Positions 1 through 9,600 of a DNA stretch of 64,000 nucleotides are shown here, piece by piece. Source of the stretch: CBDFKV01 sp965249035. GTDB lineage: Bacteria > Pseudomonadota > Gammaproteobacteria > Arenicellales > Poriferihabitantaceae. The DNA is taken from positions 310,001 to 374,000 of the forward strand of contig CBDFKV010000007.1 of the NCBI GenBank assembly GCA_965249035.1, read 5' to 3'. A program made the translations under genes and the position numbers. Below the pieces are notes generated by a model that did no database searches, was not told the origin of the DNA, and was given only the letters and a program-made list of their open reading frames with translations. Each line of letters starts with the position of its first letter. Position 1 is the stretch's first letter.

Positions 1-630
1 AGCAGCTTGTTAGGGGTCAAAGATGTGCTTGAAGCTAAAGGCCTATTTTGTTCATTTTACTCAGACAGGGGCAGTCATTACTGGCATACCCCCGAGGCAG
101 GTGGCAAGGTCGATAAGCGTAATCCAACACAGTTTGGTGTGGCGCTCAAGCGCTTGGGCATTGAGATGATTGCAGCTTACTCACCCGAAGCCAGAGGCCG
201 CTCAGAACGCGCCTTCGGCACCCATCAGGGGCGATTACCCAATGAGCTAGCCCTTAAGGGCATTACCGATATGGATGCCGCCAATGAATACTTGCAGAAG
301 CATTATATGCCGGCCTTCAATGCTGAGTTCAGTCACCTTGCGCGCGAGTTAGGTAATGCTTTTGTGGCATTGGCCGGGATAGATCTGGACGACTATTTAT
401 GCGAGCGCTACGAGCGCGTGGTGGGTAAAGACAACAGCGTGCAGTTCGAACGCTTACACCTTCAGATTCCACAAGACCGGCATCGCTACCACTATGTTAA
501 GGCTAGGGTGAAAGTACTCCGACACCTCGACGGTGTGATCTCCATTTACCATGGCCCCCGTCGATTGGGCCGATATACTGCAGAGGGAGATTTGATCCGG
601 GAGACAACATGCAACAGCAAAGCCGCGTAA
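1..630 (+). CDS. ISNCY-family transposase, C-terminal part (cut by window edge)
   Basis: The frame is open from the first base, so only the C-terminal ~210 residues of a DDE transposase are visible. The segment has the family hallmarks: a YSDRGSHYWHTPE block carrying the second catalytic Asp, the TQFG...LGIEMI block, and a YSPEARGRSERAFGT block with the catalytic Glu. A C-terminal domain resembling ISNCY/IS1202-type elements follows (ERVVGKDNSVQFE, then a YHGPRRLGRY motif). It would catalyse cut and rejoining of IS ends. No frameshift is visible in this part. Whether the element is intact depends on sequence to the left. Confidence 0.85.
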   Translation, partial: SSLLGVKDVLEAKGLFCSFYSDRGSHYWHTPEAGGKVDKRNPTQFGVALKRLGIEMIAAYSPEARGRSERAFGTHQGRLPNELALKGITDMDAANEYLQKHYMPAFNAEFSHLARELGNAFVALAGIDLDDYLCERYERVVGKDNSVQFERLHLQIPQDRHRYHYVKARVKVLRHLDGVISIYHGPRRLGRYTAEGDLIRETTCNSKAA

Positions 631-692
631 CTCCGCTTCGTGGTTTTGCCGCCTATGAATTCGCTTCGGACTACGTCCTTCGCTCTTTCATC

Positions 693-750
693 GGCGTTAA
701 CAAAAGTGGACAATCTATGAATTAATTATCCGGACAGTTCTATTTACTCT
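693..750. repeat. Probable right end of the ISNCY-type element with two related short motifs
   Basis: Non-coding DNA between the transposase and xthA carries two near-copies of one motif in direct orientation: GTGGACAATCTAT (706-718) and CCGGACAGTTCTAT (730-743). Motifs of the (A/G)GTGGACA or CGGACA type are common at ends of this IS group (family knowledge). The left end lies outside the window, so the inverted repeat and target duplication cannot be tested. The exact boundary is uncertain. Confidence 0.4.
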
Positions 751-783
751 TAACATCCATGCCCCTTCTGACCCCCATTATCC

Positions 784-1557
784 ATGAAAATCATCACTGC
801 GAATACCAATGGCATCCGTGCTGCAGCACGCAAAGGCTTTTTTGAATGGTTGCCCAAACAAGACGCGGATTTTGTCTGCATCCAGGAAACAAAAGCCCAA
901 ATAGACCAGCTTGGTGACCCGATTTTTCAACCTGACGGGTATCATTGTTATTACAATGACGCGGTCAAGAAAGGCTACAGCGGTACTGCTGTCTATTCCA
1001 AACATAAACCCGATGCTGTAATTGCCGACACCGGCTACCCGGTTTTCGACGACGAAGGCCGTTATCTTGAAGTTCAGGTCGGCAATCTGAGCGTTGTCTC
1101 ATTGTATCTGCCATCGGGATCGGCTAAGGAAGAGCGGCAACTGATCAAATACGAGTGCATGGATTGGTTTCTTGAGAAAATGGAAGCGATGCGCGATAGC
1201 GGCCGTGACATCGTGATCACTGGCGATTGGAATATTGCACACACCAATGCCGACATTAAAAACTGGCGCGGCAATCAAAAAAACTCAGGGTTTTTGCCAG
1301 AAGAACGCGCCTGGCTAGATGTGGTGTTTGGCGAAAAGCAATTTATCGATGCTTTTCGTGAGATTGAGCAACCCGAGCACAGCTACACTTGGTGGTCAAA
1401 TCGAGGCCAAGCCTGGGCCAATAACACCGGTTGGCGGATCGACTATCACGTCTTATCACCGAGCCTAAAAGGCAGCGTTGAAAGCACCGAAATCTATAAA
1501 GATGAGCGTTTTTCAGATCATTCACCGCTGATCATTAGTTACCGCTACGACGTATAA
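784..1557 (+). CDS. xthA: Exodeoxyribonuclease III (AP endonuclease)
   Basis: 257 residues, full length for the ExoIII/EEP family. The enzyme cleaves DNA at abasic sites and removes 3' blocking groups in base excision repair. Visible motifs: metal- and phosphate-binding N7 near the start (TANTNGIRAA), metal ligand E35 (IQETKA), the GDWNIAH block with D148 and N150, D220 in WRIDYH, and the C-terminal SDHSPL with D245/H246. The ATG at 784 has no clear Shine-Dalgarno. The gene starts only about 40 bp beyond the presumed IS end, so transcription may initiate in or be altered by the IS. It converges on hipA. Confidence 0.95.
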   Translation: MKIITANTNGIRAAARKGFFEWLPKQDADFVCIQETKAQIDQLGDPIFQPDGYHCYYNDAVKKGYSGTAVYSKHKPDAVIADTGYPVFDDEGRYLEVQVGNLSVVSLYLPSGSAKEERQLIKYECMDWFLEKMEAMRDSGRDIVITGDWNIAHTNADIKNWRGNQKNSGFLPEERAWLDVVFGEKQFIDAFREIEQPEHSYTWWSNRGQAWANNTGWRIDYHVLSPSLKGSVESTEIYKDERFSDHSPLIISYRYDV

Positions 1558-1579
1558 AACAACCCGTAGCACTGGTTGG

Positions 1580-2881
1580 CTAGAAGTACAGCCTGAGCGT
1601 CTCGTTAATCTGCGATATCCAATCAGCAGATACCTTAGCCTCAGTTGCATAGTCTGGCCACCGCGCAACGATAGCCGTTACTTCTTTGACCATAACCTCA
1701 GCGCTTCCTCGCTGCATCGATGCCGACTGTGCACACGCTTTAAAATCATCCAGAACAAAATTATCTCGTTTGCCGTTCATACTCATCTGATGGTTTGAGG
1801 TCCAGGCACCACTGGGGTTATAGCTGTACGTGATGTCGAACGCCGGTGCCAAATGCCACTGGCCGGTTTTATCCATCAAAAAGGCAATATTTTTAACGTG
1901 GTCATCCTGATTGCGTCCAATTATATTAAATGCCATTCGTCTAAACTGCGCTTCAATCGCCTGCATCGGCAAGCCTAGCTGGCGAATGATCAACAGCGCT
2001 TGTTCATAGCTGTAGGCGCCGGCCATGTTGAAGTCATAATGTGCTAACGCGGCCAGCGACTGCATATGCAGCTTTTTGCCATCGGACTGACGATCAAAGC
2101 GCCGGGTCATAAAATGCCTGCGGCCATTTTCTTCAAGCAATCGGCACTGGCTCATTTGAATGCCGCAATCTTGTGCCATCTGTGAATAAGCGTACTCAAT
2201 AGCACCGTAGCCTTGTGGGTCGTTAAGCTCTTTGTCTCGGTTGCCGCTCACGCCATCAAATTTAAGCAGCCAATATTCAAAGCCCTGCCCTGCAGTCACT
2301 TGCCCCGAGCGCACCTCGTTGCTAACAGGATTCCAAGCGATTACTGCCTTAGCTCGTGCGCCTCCGGCTGAAGTGCCCACGTGGAGTATTTCACCCAAAG
2401 CTCGCTGACGGTTTTTGGTATGAAAAGAAGTGCCGAGTTGCTGGCGATCAGCCAGAATCGTGCTAGCCAGCGCAACCAGTTGATCAATGCGTATCTGTTT
2501 GGTTTGTTGAGCGCGCGGTCCCATCACAGGCTCAAATTCTAAAGCACCCATGCCCCGATTTCCGGTATAGCAAAGCCGCTCAACCGCATTAAATGAGTCG
2601 GGCTGACGCCCTTGGCTTGCTAGCCAAGCATCGATCAAGACATTGCCAAACTTGTCCGGTAGTGAGTCGGCCAATAACCCTGGCAACCCATGAAAGCTGG
2701 TCGGTGATAACTCGGGAAAGGTATAGACTCGCTTGGAAAGCGGCATGCTGATTGGTGACACCTCAATCCCGCTTTGGGCAAACTCAGGGTCGTATTCAAA
2801 GGCAGCGGTAGTCTCATTGTCACCTAGAGAAACAGCGCCAATTGTTCTGCCCCATAATTTAACTTCAGCCAAGTCGGTCAT
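1580..2881 (-). CDS. hipA: HipA-family serine/threonine kinase toxin
   Basis: 433 residues, the full length of HipA kinases. E. coli HipA phosphorylates glutamyl-tRNA synthetase and induces dormancy; the substrate here is unknown. Visible: N-terminal HipA subdomain (1-~110), the phospho-loop TSAGGARAKA (170-179, with the Ser that is autophosphorylated in HipA), ATP-binding K207 in YWLLKFDG, the catalytic loop RNQDDHVKN (323-331), and the metal-binding Asp in PAFDIT (D349). All kinase residues are present, so it should be active. It overlaps the upstream antitoxin gene by 4 bp (ATGA), the usual antitoxin-first coupling. It converges with xthA. Confidence 0.92.
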   Translation of the reverse strand: MTDLAEVKLWGRTIGAVSLGDNETTAAFEYDPEFAQSGIEVSPISMPLSKRVYTFPELSPTSFHGLPGLLADSLPDKFGNVLIDAWLASQGRQPDSFNAVERLCYTGNRGMGALEFEPVMGPRAQQTKQIRIDQLVALASTILADRQQLGTSFHTKNRQRALGEILHVGTSAGGARAKAVIAWNPVSNEVRSGQVTAGQGFEYWLLKFDGVSGNRDKELNDPQGYGAIEYAYSQMAQDCGIQMSQCRLLEENGRRHFMTRRFDRQSDGKKLHMQSLAALAHYDFNMAGAYSYEQALLIIRQLGLPMQAIEAQFRRMAFNIIGRNQDDHVKNIAFLMDKTGQWHLAPAFDITYSYNPSGAWTSNHQMSMNGKRDNFVLDDFKACAQSASMQRGSAEVMVKEVTAIVARWPDYATEAKVSADWISQINETLRLYF

Positions 2882-3228
2882 GCGTCGTCATCCCATGACC
2901 AGGGCTTGCCCTGCTTTTTGCTTTGTGCTTTTGAGGGCGCGCGCTGTCTTTTCTTGCTTTTCCGTTTTAATAAGTCCATGGGTTTTTGCCCGGGCTCAGG
3001 AATCACATGATCCATATGGGCCAGCAACTTCAGTGCTCGCAAGATTCGGATAATACTCGTCATTTGCGCCGAAGCGCCCGACTCAACTCGCTCAATGGTG
3101 GGTTTTGATATCCCGGCTTGTTGCGCTAATTCAGCTTGGGTGAGTGCTAATTCGAGCCGATATTCGGCGATACGAGTGCCCAGCTCAAGCAGTATGGCGT
3201 GATCAGTCTGTTGATTGTCTATCTTCAT
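2878..3228 (-). CDS. hipB: HipB-like XRE antitoxin and operon repressor
   Basis: 116 residues with a Cro/C1-type helix-turn-helix at about 15-70 (LTQAELAQQAGISKPTIERVESG). A Lys/Arg-rich C-terminal extension follows, ending in PWSWDDDA. In HipBA systems this protein binds the kinase and represses the operon. Two AT-rich dyads lie immediately upstream (3230-3249 and 3273-3291), one abutting the start codon, which fits autorepression. The ATG at 3228 overlaps no other gene. Partner assignment rests on adjacency and the 4-bp overlap with hipA. Confidence 0.88.
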   Translation of the reverse strand: MKIDNQQTDHAILLELGTRIAEYRLELALTQAELAQQAGISKPTIERVESGASAQMTSIIRILRALKLLAHMDHVIPEPGQKPMDLLKRKSKKRQRAPSKAQSKKQGKPWSWDDDA

Positions 3229-3229
3229 A

Positions 3230-3249
3230 ATTCATCATTATAGATGAAT
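3230..3249 (-). promoter_or_regulatory. Operator dyad containing a perfect -10 box, upstream of hipB
   Basis: Perfect inverted repeat ATTCATC-N6-GATGAAT. Read on the minus strand the 6-bp spacer is TATAAT, an exact sigma70 -10 hexamer (3242-3237). Only 8 bases separate it from the hipB ATG, so initiation 6-8 bases downstream would give a leaderless or nearly leaderless mRNA. No convincing -35 was found (CCATAA at the 17-bp spacing). A repressor on this dyad would cover the -10 directly. Confidence 0.6.
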
Positions 3250-3272
3250 AATAAGATAATTATGGTAATAAA

Positions 3273-3291
3273 TAATCATATTTGATGATTA
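3273..3291. promoter_or_regulatory. Second operator-like dyad upstream of hipB
   Basis: Inverted repeat TAATCAT-N5-ATGATTA in the AT-rich tract upstream of hipB. It is centred about 42 bp (four helical turns) from the centre of the first dyad. Its half-sites share the TCAT/ATGA core with it. It is probably a second binding site for the HipB-like repressor; inferred from position and symmetry only. Confidence 0.45.
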
Positions 3292-3343
3292 ATAGAAAGA
3301 AGCATTCTGAATCGACTCTATTTAGGGGAGGACAGTAAAAGCA

Positions 3344-5374
3344 CTAGTTTGAGCTTAAGATACGATCAAGCGTGGCTTGATCCCAAATCTCGACATCTAA
3401 AGATTTTGCTTTCTCGGCTTTAGAGCCTGGACTGTCACCAACGGCCACAACACTGGTGTTTTTTGACACGCTAGCGGTGATTTTTGCACCCAGAGCGATT
3501 AGGTCAGCTTTGATCTCGTTACGCGGGCGTGAAAATGTACCGGTAATGACAATAGTATTGTCTGCCAGCGGTAGTTTTTCAATACCCGTTTTTGACACCA
3601 CAGGGGCACACGTCACGCCGCCTACAGTTAGCAACCGTTGGATTACCGCAAGGTTGTCCGCGTTGTCCAAAAACCGACGAAGGCTGTTGGCCACTAGTTC
3701 ACCCACGTCAGGAACGGTCTGCAGGGTTTCACCGTCGCTGGCAATTAACGCATCCAGTGTCAGAAACTGATTCGCTAGCGCGCGGGCGGTTGCCTCACCC
3801 ACCAATGGGATACCAAGGCTGTACAAAAAACGTTCTAAGCTCGTGTCTCGGCTTTTATCAATAGCGTCCATCAAGTTCTGCGCGGATTTTTCGCCCAATC
3901 GCTCCATGTCTAACCAGTCAGCCAGGCCGAGTTGATAAAGATCGGATGGGTTATGAACTTTGCCAGCGTCGACTAATTGGCCGATCAATTTTTCACCAAG
4001 GCCATCGATATTCATCGCTTTACGCGAGACGAAGTGCCGTAACTCGCCTTTGCGTTGTGCATCGCAGACCAATCGGCCAGAGCAGCGCGCTATGGCTCCA
4101 CCTTCGGCGAAAATAACCGCTGACCGGCAGACTGGGCAGGTATCAGGAAACTGATAGGGTTGTGAGTGATCTGGGCGCTCACTCAAGCGTACCTTGACGA
4201 TATCAGGAATAACGTCGCCGGCACGCCGAACAATCACCGAATCGCCCACGCGGGCATCAAGACGTTCGATTTCATCGCGGTTGTGTAAGGTTGCGTTTGA
4301 GACCACCACACCGCCGACGTTAACTGGCTCTAGCCTTGCAACGGGGGTGATTGCTCCGGTTCGTCCAACCTGTACTTCAATGGCTCGAATAATAGTACTG
4401 GCTTCTTCGGCCGGGAATTTGTGTGCTAGCGCCCAACGTGGTGCCCGCGCAGTTGCGCCCAGCTGGTCTTGGTGAGCTCGCAGATCAACTTTATAAACGA
4501 CGCCGTCCATGTCGAAGGGAATACGCTCACGCTCGGATTGCAAGGATTCATAATAAGCAAGACAGGCATCAACCCCATTGACTGATTGTCGTAAATCGCT
4601 AACCGGTAAGCCCCAGTCGGCGATTTGTTGCAATACTTGGGCATGGCTAGTGAACGAAGGTCCGCCCACTTGCTCACCAATACCGTAGCAATACAGGTTT
4701 AAGGGTCGCTCTGCCGTTACCTTGGGGTCGAGTTGGCGCAAGCTACCTGCGGCCGCATTGCGCGGATTTGCGAATGGCTTGGCCTTATTTTGCTTTTGCC
4801 GATCGTTGAGCTTTTTTAAATCATCTCGTCGCATGAACACTTCGCCACGAATTTCGATTGAATCGGGGATTTTGCTGCCCTGCAGTCGCAAGCGATCACC
4901 CAGTACTGCACGTAAGTTATGACTGATATCCTCTCCAGTATCACCGTCACCGCGGGTTGCAGCACGAACCATCCAACCTCGCTCAAACAAAATATTAACC
5001 GCCAGACCATCCAGTTTGGGTTCGCAAAAATAAGCAAGCTCAAAATCCTCTTCCACGGCCAAGGCCGCACGTGCGCGTCGGTCGAAATCGCGTACCTGTG
5101 ATTCATCAAAAGCATCATTAATCGAGCGCATCGGCTGCTGATGCTCGACTGGATCAAAGGTTTTGCTGGCAGTGCCTGCAACAATTTGGGTGGGAGAGTC
5201 AGACCGTAGAAACTCAGGCCACTCAGACTCAAGCGCGCGCAGATCTTGAATTAAACGGTCGTAATCGGCGTCGGTAATTTCGGGGTCATCAAGTACGTAG
5301 TAGCGGTAGTTGTGCGCTTCAATGTCGGCGCTGAGTGCTCGGACCCGCGCCGCCGCCCTATCTCGTTCAAGCAC
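3344..5374 (-). CDS. ligA: NAD+-dependent DNA ligase
   Basis: 676 residues, full length for LigA. It seals nicks during replication and repair using NAD+. Domain order visible: Ia/adenylation domain with nucleotide-binding YYVLDDPEITDADYD near residues 25-39, AMP-acceptor Lys in CEPKLDG (K120), OB fold, the four-Cys zinc finger (CPVC ... C ... C in the 410-440 region), helix-hairpin-helix repeats, and a C-terminal BRCT domain (~595-676, ITGTFSRPRNEI). The start is GTG at 5374, 5 bp after the zipA stop, so it is co-transcribed with zipA. Confidence 0.97.
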   Translation of the reverse strand: MLERDRAAARVRALSADIEAHNYRYYVLDDPEITDADYDRLIQDLRALESEWPEFLRSDSPTQIVAGTASKTFDPVEHQQPMRSINDAFDESQVRDFDRRARAALAVEEDFELAYFCEPKLDGLAVNILFERGWMVRAATRGDGDTGEDISHNLRAVLGDRLRLQGSKIPDSIEIRGEVFMRRDDLKKLNDRQKQNKAKPFANPRNAAAGSLRQLDPKVTAERPLNLYCYGIGEQVGGPSFTSHAQVLQQIADWGLPVSDLRQSVNGVDACLAYYESLQSERERIPFDMDGVVYKVDLRAHQDQLGATARAPRWALAHKFPAEEASTIIRAIEVQVGRTGAITPVARLEPVNVGGVVVSNATLHNRDEIERLDARVGDSVIVRRAGDVIPDIVKVRLSERPDHSQPYQFPDTCPVCRSAVIFAEGGAIARCSGRLVCDAQRKGELRHFVSRKAMNIDGLGEKLIGQLVDAGKVHNPSDLYQLGLADWLDMERLGEKSAQNLMDAIDKSRDTSLERFLYSLGIPLVGEATARALANQFLTLDALIASDGETLQTVPDVGELVANSLRRFLDNADNLAVIQRLLTVGGVTCAPVVSKTGIEKLPLADNTIVITGTFSRPRNEIKADLIALGAKITASVSKNTSVVAVGDSPGSKAEKAKSLDVEIWDQATLDRILSSN

Positions 5375-5379
5375 GCGGG

Positions 5380-6591
5380 TTAGCCACTGAACACCCGCAA
5401 TGCCTCGCTGCTACCCGGCGTCATACCCGAATCGTTCATATATTTTTCGAGCTTGGTGACGTAGTCCACTAATTCCAGCAATTGATCTTTGTGAAACTCG
5501 TCGTGGCCAGGCACATTAATATTGCCCGACACACGGGAAGCATAGACCTTGACTGAATCCATCATCTCTTTGACAACACGGCCAGGGCTTTCGCAAAGCG
5601 CGGGACTCATGCTAAAAGCAACCGTCTGAACCTCCTGCTCCGCTTGCATGGCTTCGTCAAACAGGCTGTTATCAGCATTAAGCATATGATAGAGGTGGAC
5701 TTTTTTGGTGCCGACTGATTTACGGCGGACGTAATAACCATCGACAAAATCAAGCCCCAGTTGTTTGGCGCTGGTTTCAACCAACCGGCCACTAAAGGCA
5801 TCACCTTCGTGAGCGGTGACTAATACTTCAATCGCTCCCTCACAATCTTTGATAAATTGGGTCAGGGTGTTGGCTTGTTCATGCGCTATATCGACTGGCG
5901 CCAAGTGGAATACGTCGCGTTGGCTTTGTTGACCCACCTTATCCACCATTTCCTCAAATAGCTGTAAGGTGCTTAACTCTGTCGTTTGACTGCCGTTCAT
6001 CAATGGAATAGATGCCACTATATCTTTGTAGTTGGCATTTTCAGCCTCGGGATCTGGAGCCGCTTGCAGGTCTATCCAGCGTAACTCCGGCAGGGCCAAG
6101 CCATGTAGACTGACTGAGGTGTCTAATTGCTCAAGCCAGGGCGAAAATAATGCCAATATATCTTCTCGGGATTGAGCATCTGCGCCGGTCAGCTTTGCCC
6201 AAAGGTCAATTTGGCGCATCGAACTAAATGCGGGTGTGGGTTCACCCGTGGCAGACCCCTCTATTGTATTGTCGGGTGGTGAGTAATCACTCTCAGCTTC
6301 GTTAGTTTCCGGGTCAAGATATTCGGCCTCACTATCGCCAATGTCGGGGAAAATATCCTGTTCGGAGTCAAACTCAGTATCGCTGCCGTCGTCAGACCCA
6401 TGCAAAGACGGCTCATGCGCGGTCGAACGCTTGCGCGTACGAAGCTTGTTGGTATTGGTGTTGGGTAGGTTTTTTGATGCGCGTTTCGCAGCAGCGACGC
6501 TTTTATTAACCCAGTTGGGGTAAAGTGTTATCACCGCAATGATGGCCACCGCGATTAAGCCGACGATCAATAAGGCTTGTTGTAATGTCAT
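5380..6591 (-). CDS. zipA: Cell division protein ZipA
   Basis: 403 residues. ZipA tethers FtsZ to the inner membrane at the division site. An N-terminal transmembrane helix (about 5-24) is followed by a short basic stretch, a long acidic Asp/Glu/Ser/Pro-rich linker (~60-125), and a C-terminal FtsZ-binding domain (~255-400, with the VAFSMSPALCESPG and VKVYASRVSG strands). The linker is low complexity, as expected for the family. Placement between smc and ligA is the standard gammaproteobacterial arrangement and supports the call despite weak sequence conservation in this family. Confidence 0.92.
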   Translation of the reverse strand: MTLQQALLIVGLIAVAIIAVITLYPNWVNKSVAAAKRASKNLPNTNTNKLRTRKRSTAHEPSLHGSDDGSDTEFDSEQDIFPDIGDSEAEYLDPETNEAESDYSPPDNTIEGSATGEPTPAFSSMRQIDLWAKLTGADAQSREDILALFSPWLEQLDTSVSLHGLALPELRWIDLQAAPDPEAENANYKDIVASIPLMNGSQTTELSTLQLFEEMVDKVGQQSQRDVFHLAPVDIAHEQANTLTQFIKDCEGAIEVLVTAHEGDAFSGRLVETSAKQLGLDFVDGYYVRRKSVGTKKVHLYHMLNADNSLFDEAMQAEQEVQTVAFSMSPALCESPGRVVKEMMDSVKVYASRVSGNINVPGHDEFHKDQLLELVDYVTKLEKYMNDSGMTPGSSEALRVFSG

Positions 6592-6634
6592 TTTGTTCCT
6601 TTTATCGCTTTGGTTTTCGTTCTTTCAACGGACT

Positions 6635-9600
6635 CTAGTCTACCATTTTCATCGCATCATCGACGCTTACGCTAACGACGCGAGAAACACCCGGCTCATT
6701 CATAGTGACGCCGATCAATGACTGCGCCGCTTGCATGGTGATTTTATTATGGGTAATGACGATCATTTGCGAGTATTCTGACAAAGTGTTTAGCGTCTGG
6801 CAAAACCGATCCACATTAGCGTCGTCGAGTGGTGCATCCACTTCGTCCAACATACAAAAAGGCGCAGGATTTAGCTCGAACAAGCCAAATAATAATGCCA
6901 CTGCGGTTAACGCCTTTTCCCCGCCCGACAATAGGTAAATCGTACTGTTACGTTTACCCGGAGGTTGTGCCGTAACCGCAATGCCGGTCGTTAGCCAGTC
7001 GTCAGTGGTCAGCTCAAGGCTGGCACGCCCGCCACCGAATAGTTTTGGGAAGAAGTTAGAAAAACCTTTGTTGAGGGCTTTAAAGGTTTGCCGGAAGCGC
7101 TTTTTGGTTTCCTTGTCCATCTTGTTGATGACTGCTTCCAACGTTTCCAGAGCCTTAGTTAAATCGGCATGTTGCTGCTCCAAATAGTTGGCGCGTTCAC
7201 TTTCAGTCTCGTATTCCTCAATCGCGACCAAATTAACTGGCCCTATGTTGCCGATTTTTCGATTTAACTTTTCAAGCTGTGCTTCACATTCATGCAGCGG
7301 TGTACTGAAATCAGCCTTCTTCATCAAGCGCTTTAGCTTGTAACCCTCTTTGGCGATTTCCTCGACCATGGTTTGTTGCCGAACCTCTACCGAGTTGAGT
7401 CCCATTTTTTCACGTTCTTGCTGTTCGCGGGCTGTAGCAACAGCTTGTACTCGACGGCTCAATACTTGTTGCATATCCCGCAAAGCGTCTTCGTGGCTGG
7501 CGATGGTATCTCGAACTTTGGCCAGTTGGCCCTCGACCGTTTGACGGGTTTCAATTGCCAATTGCAGTTGCTGATTCAACTGACTGAGCGGCTTGGTTGT
7601 AGACTGCTTGGATTCATCGATCTGGGCAGATCTGGCTTGCAGGGATAGCTGTTGCTCAGCCAAACGCTCTAAGCCTTTGCGCAAAGAGTCGACTGCTGTC
7701 TCTAATCGGGCCTTGCTCAATGCAAGTTGGTGCATTGCGGTTTGCTTACTGGACAGTCGAGTCTCGGATTCACGCGCAGTAGACTTAACCGCATCCCCTC
7801 TTTCGGTGAGTTCTTGTTGGATTTCATTCAGCTCGCCCGCTTCGGCTGAGGCTTGCGCCAACGCCAGTTGAGCGCTTACTTTGCGTGACTGCTCTTCCTC
7901 AATCAGCGCAACCAGTTCTTTTAATTCCTGCTCCAACACTTGCTTGCGTAACTGCTGGTTTTCTCGAGTGGTATTCTGACGCGCCAATTCACTGTCGAGA
8001 CGTGATAACTCAAGCCCTAATTCGCGGCGGCTTTGACGCGACCGCCCTAGTTCCTGCTCCGTCGCTCGCAATTCTTCTTCAATGGCTGGCTGACGTGCTT
8101 GCAGTGGAGCAAGCGTCGTTGCAGCGGCATCTAGCTGTGTCTGCAGTGCCTGTATTTCTTCGGCGCGAACCAAAAAGCCGGTATTTAAACTGGCTTGGTT
8201 GGCATGACTAATCCAGTTTCGACCAATGATGGTTCCTGTCTGGGTGACCACTTTATCACCATTGTATAACGATTGGCGCATGCTGAGTGCATCCGCTAAG
8301 GTCTCGGCAACAAATACCCCGCCCAATAGTGATGTGAGATAAGCCGATTCACTGGTGACAAAATCAGCCAACTTTGGCCAATCGTGTGAGCTGTCGTTAT
8401 TTGGGGTGAGTGCCTCATCTGAAAACGCGGTCAAGGTCTGATCGTCATCGTCGGATTGCCAAACGGCGTGCAGTGGGTCCACTCCAGTGATGGCGTTTAA
8501 AAAGGGCGCGAGTATCCGATCGGCGGCACGCTGCCAGCCTTTCTCAACGACGATGCGTTGGGCCAGTTTAAGATGATTCGACAGTCCCATCGACTGTAGT
8601 TGTGCCTCTTGTTTATCGTCACCCAATTCTGCTTGCTGAAATTCGCGTAATGAGTTCAAACGGGCTGATGCAGTTTGTTGGATAGAACGTTGGTCAGAAA
8701 CATCTGACTGCACATTTCGTAATTCGTCTCGCAAGCCTGCCAGTTTTTGTTCATAGTCATTAATGGCACTATCAGCGGCTGCGACTGCCTGTGCCTTGCT
8801 GGAGACATTGGCCTCACTGACTTGATCGCGCTCTGTGGTCAGCGCTTGGCTAATTGTATCCAGCTCCAGCGTCATTTGCCGATGGCTCTGGCTCGATCGC
8901 CCTTCCTGGCGCGCCAGTTGGTCAATGAGCGATTGCTGCACTTGCTTTTCGTGAATGGGGCGTTGCAAGCTCTGACTAAACTGATTCCATTCGTCTTGCC
9001 ATTGGTTGCGCTTTTTGCTGGCTTGCTGCATCGTGGCTTGCACTTCAGTCAGCTCAATTTCTGCACGTTTAATTGCAGGCTCTAGTGCCAGTATTTCAGC
9101 CTCGGTATCGGTCAGTCGCAGTTGATCCGTATTTACTTCAGCCTCTACTTTATTGACCGCAGCGGTAAGCTCATCACGCTCTTGTGTCAGCCTTTTTTGG
9201 GAGCGTTTTATATGATCGATTTCTTGCTCAAGCTTAGCTACTTCGGCACCCGCTTGATAAAACTGGCCTTGAGTTTGATTGAGGTGGCTTTGAAGGTCAG
9301 TGTGTTGCGCACGCTCCGCCTCAATGTCAGCTTCGAAGTGGCGCTGTTTAGAGAGCGTCTTTTCCAGATTGAGCTTGGCTTCTTTAAGTCGCTCTATATC
9401 TTCCTGCTCCAGCGTTTGTAGTTCGTGATAGCGCAGTGCATACAGTTGCCCAGTAGTATCCCGCCGTTCAGATTGGAGTGTGCGATAGCGGCGGGCTGAC
9501 TGTGCTTGGCGCTTCAATCGCGCCACCTGTTTTAGCAGTTCGCCACGAATATCTTCAACCCGTTCTAAGTTTTCGCGGGTATTTTTTATCCGGATTTCGG

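Noticed and set aside
1558..1580. Weak hairpin CAACC...GGTTG between xthA and hipA as a terminator
   Set aside because: Only a 5-bp stem and no T-run; not supported.
3260..3265. -35 element for hipB
   Set aside because: CCATAA has poor similarity to TTGACA; the promoter may depend on the -10 or use another start.
1..3343. A complete mobile element or genomic island
   Set aside because: Only one IS end is visible and no matching left end, integrase or direct repeats can be checked within the window.
3456..3770. Antisense open frames inside ligA, smc, mutL and other genes
   Set aside because: They lie wholly within strongly supported genes in another frame, have no start signals or recognisable products, and reflect codon structure.
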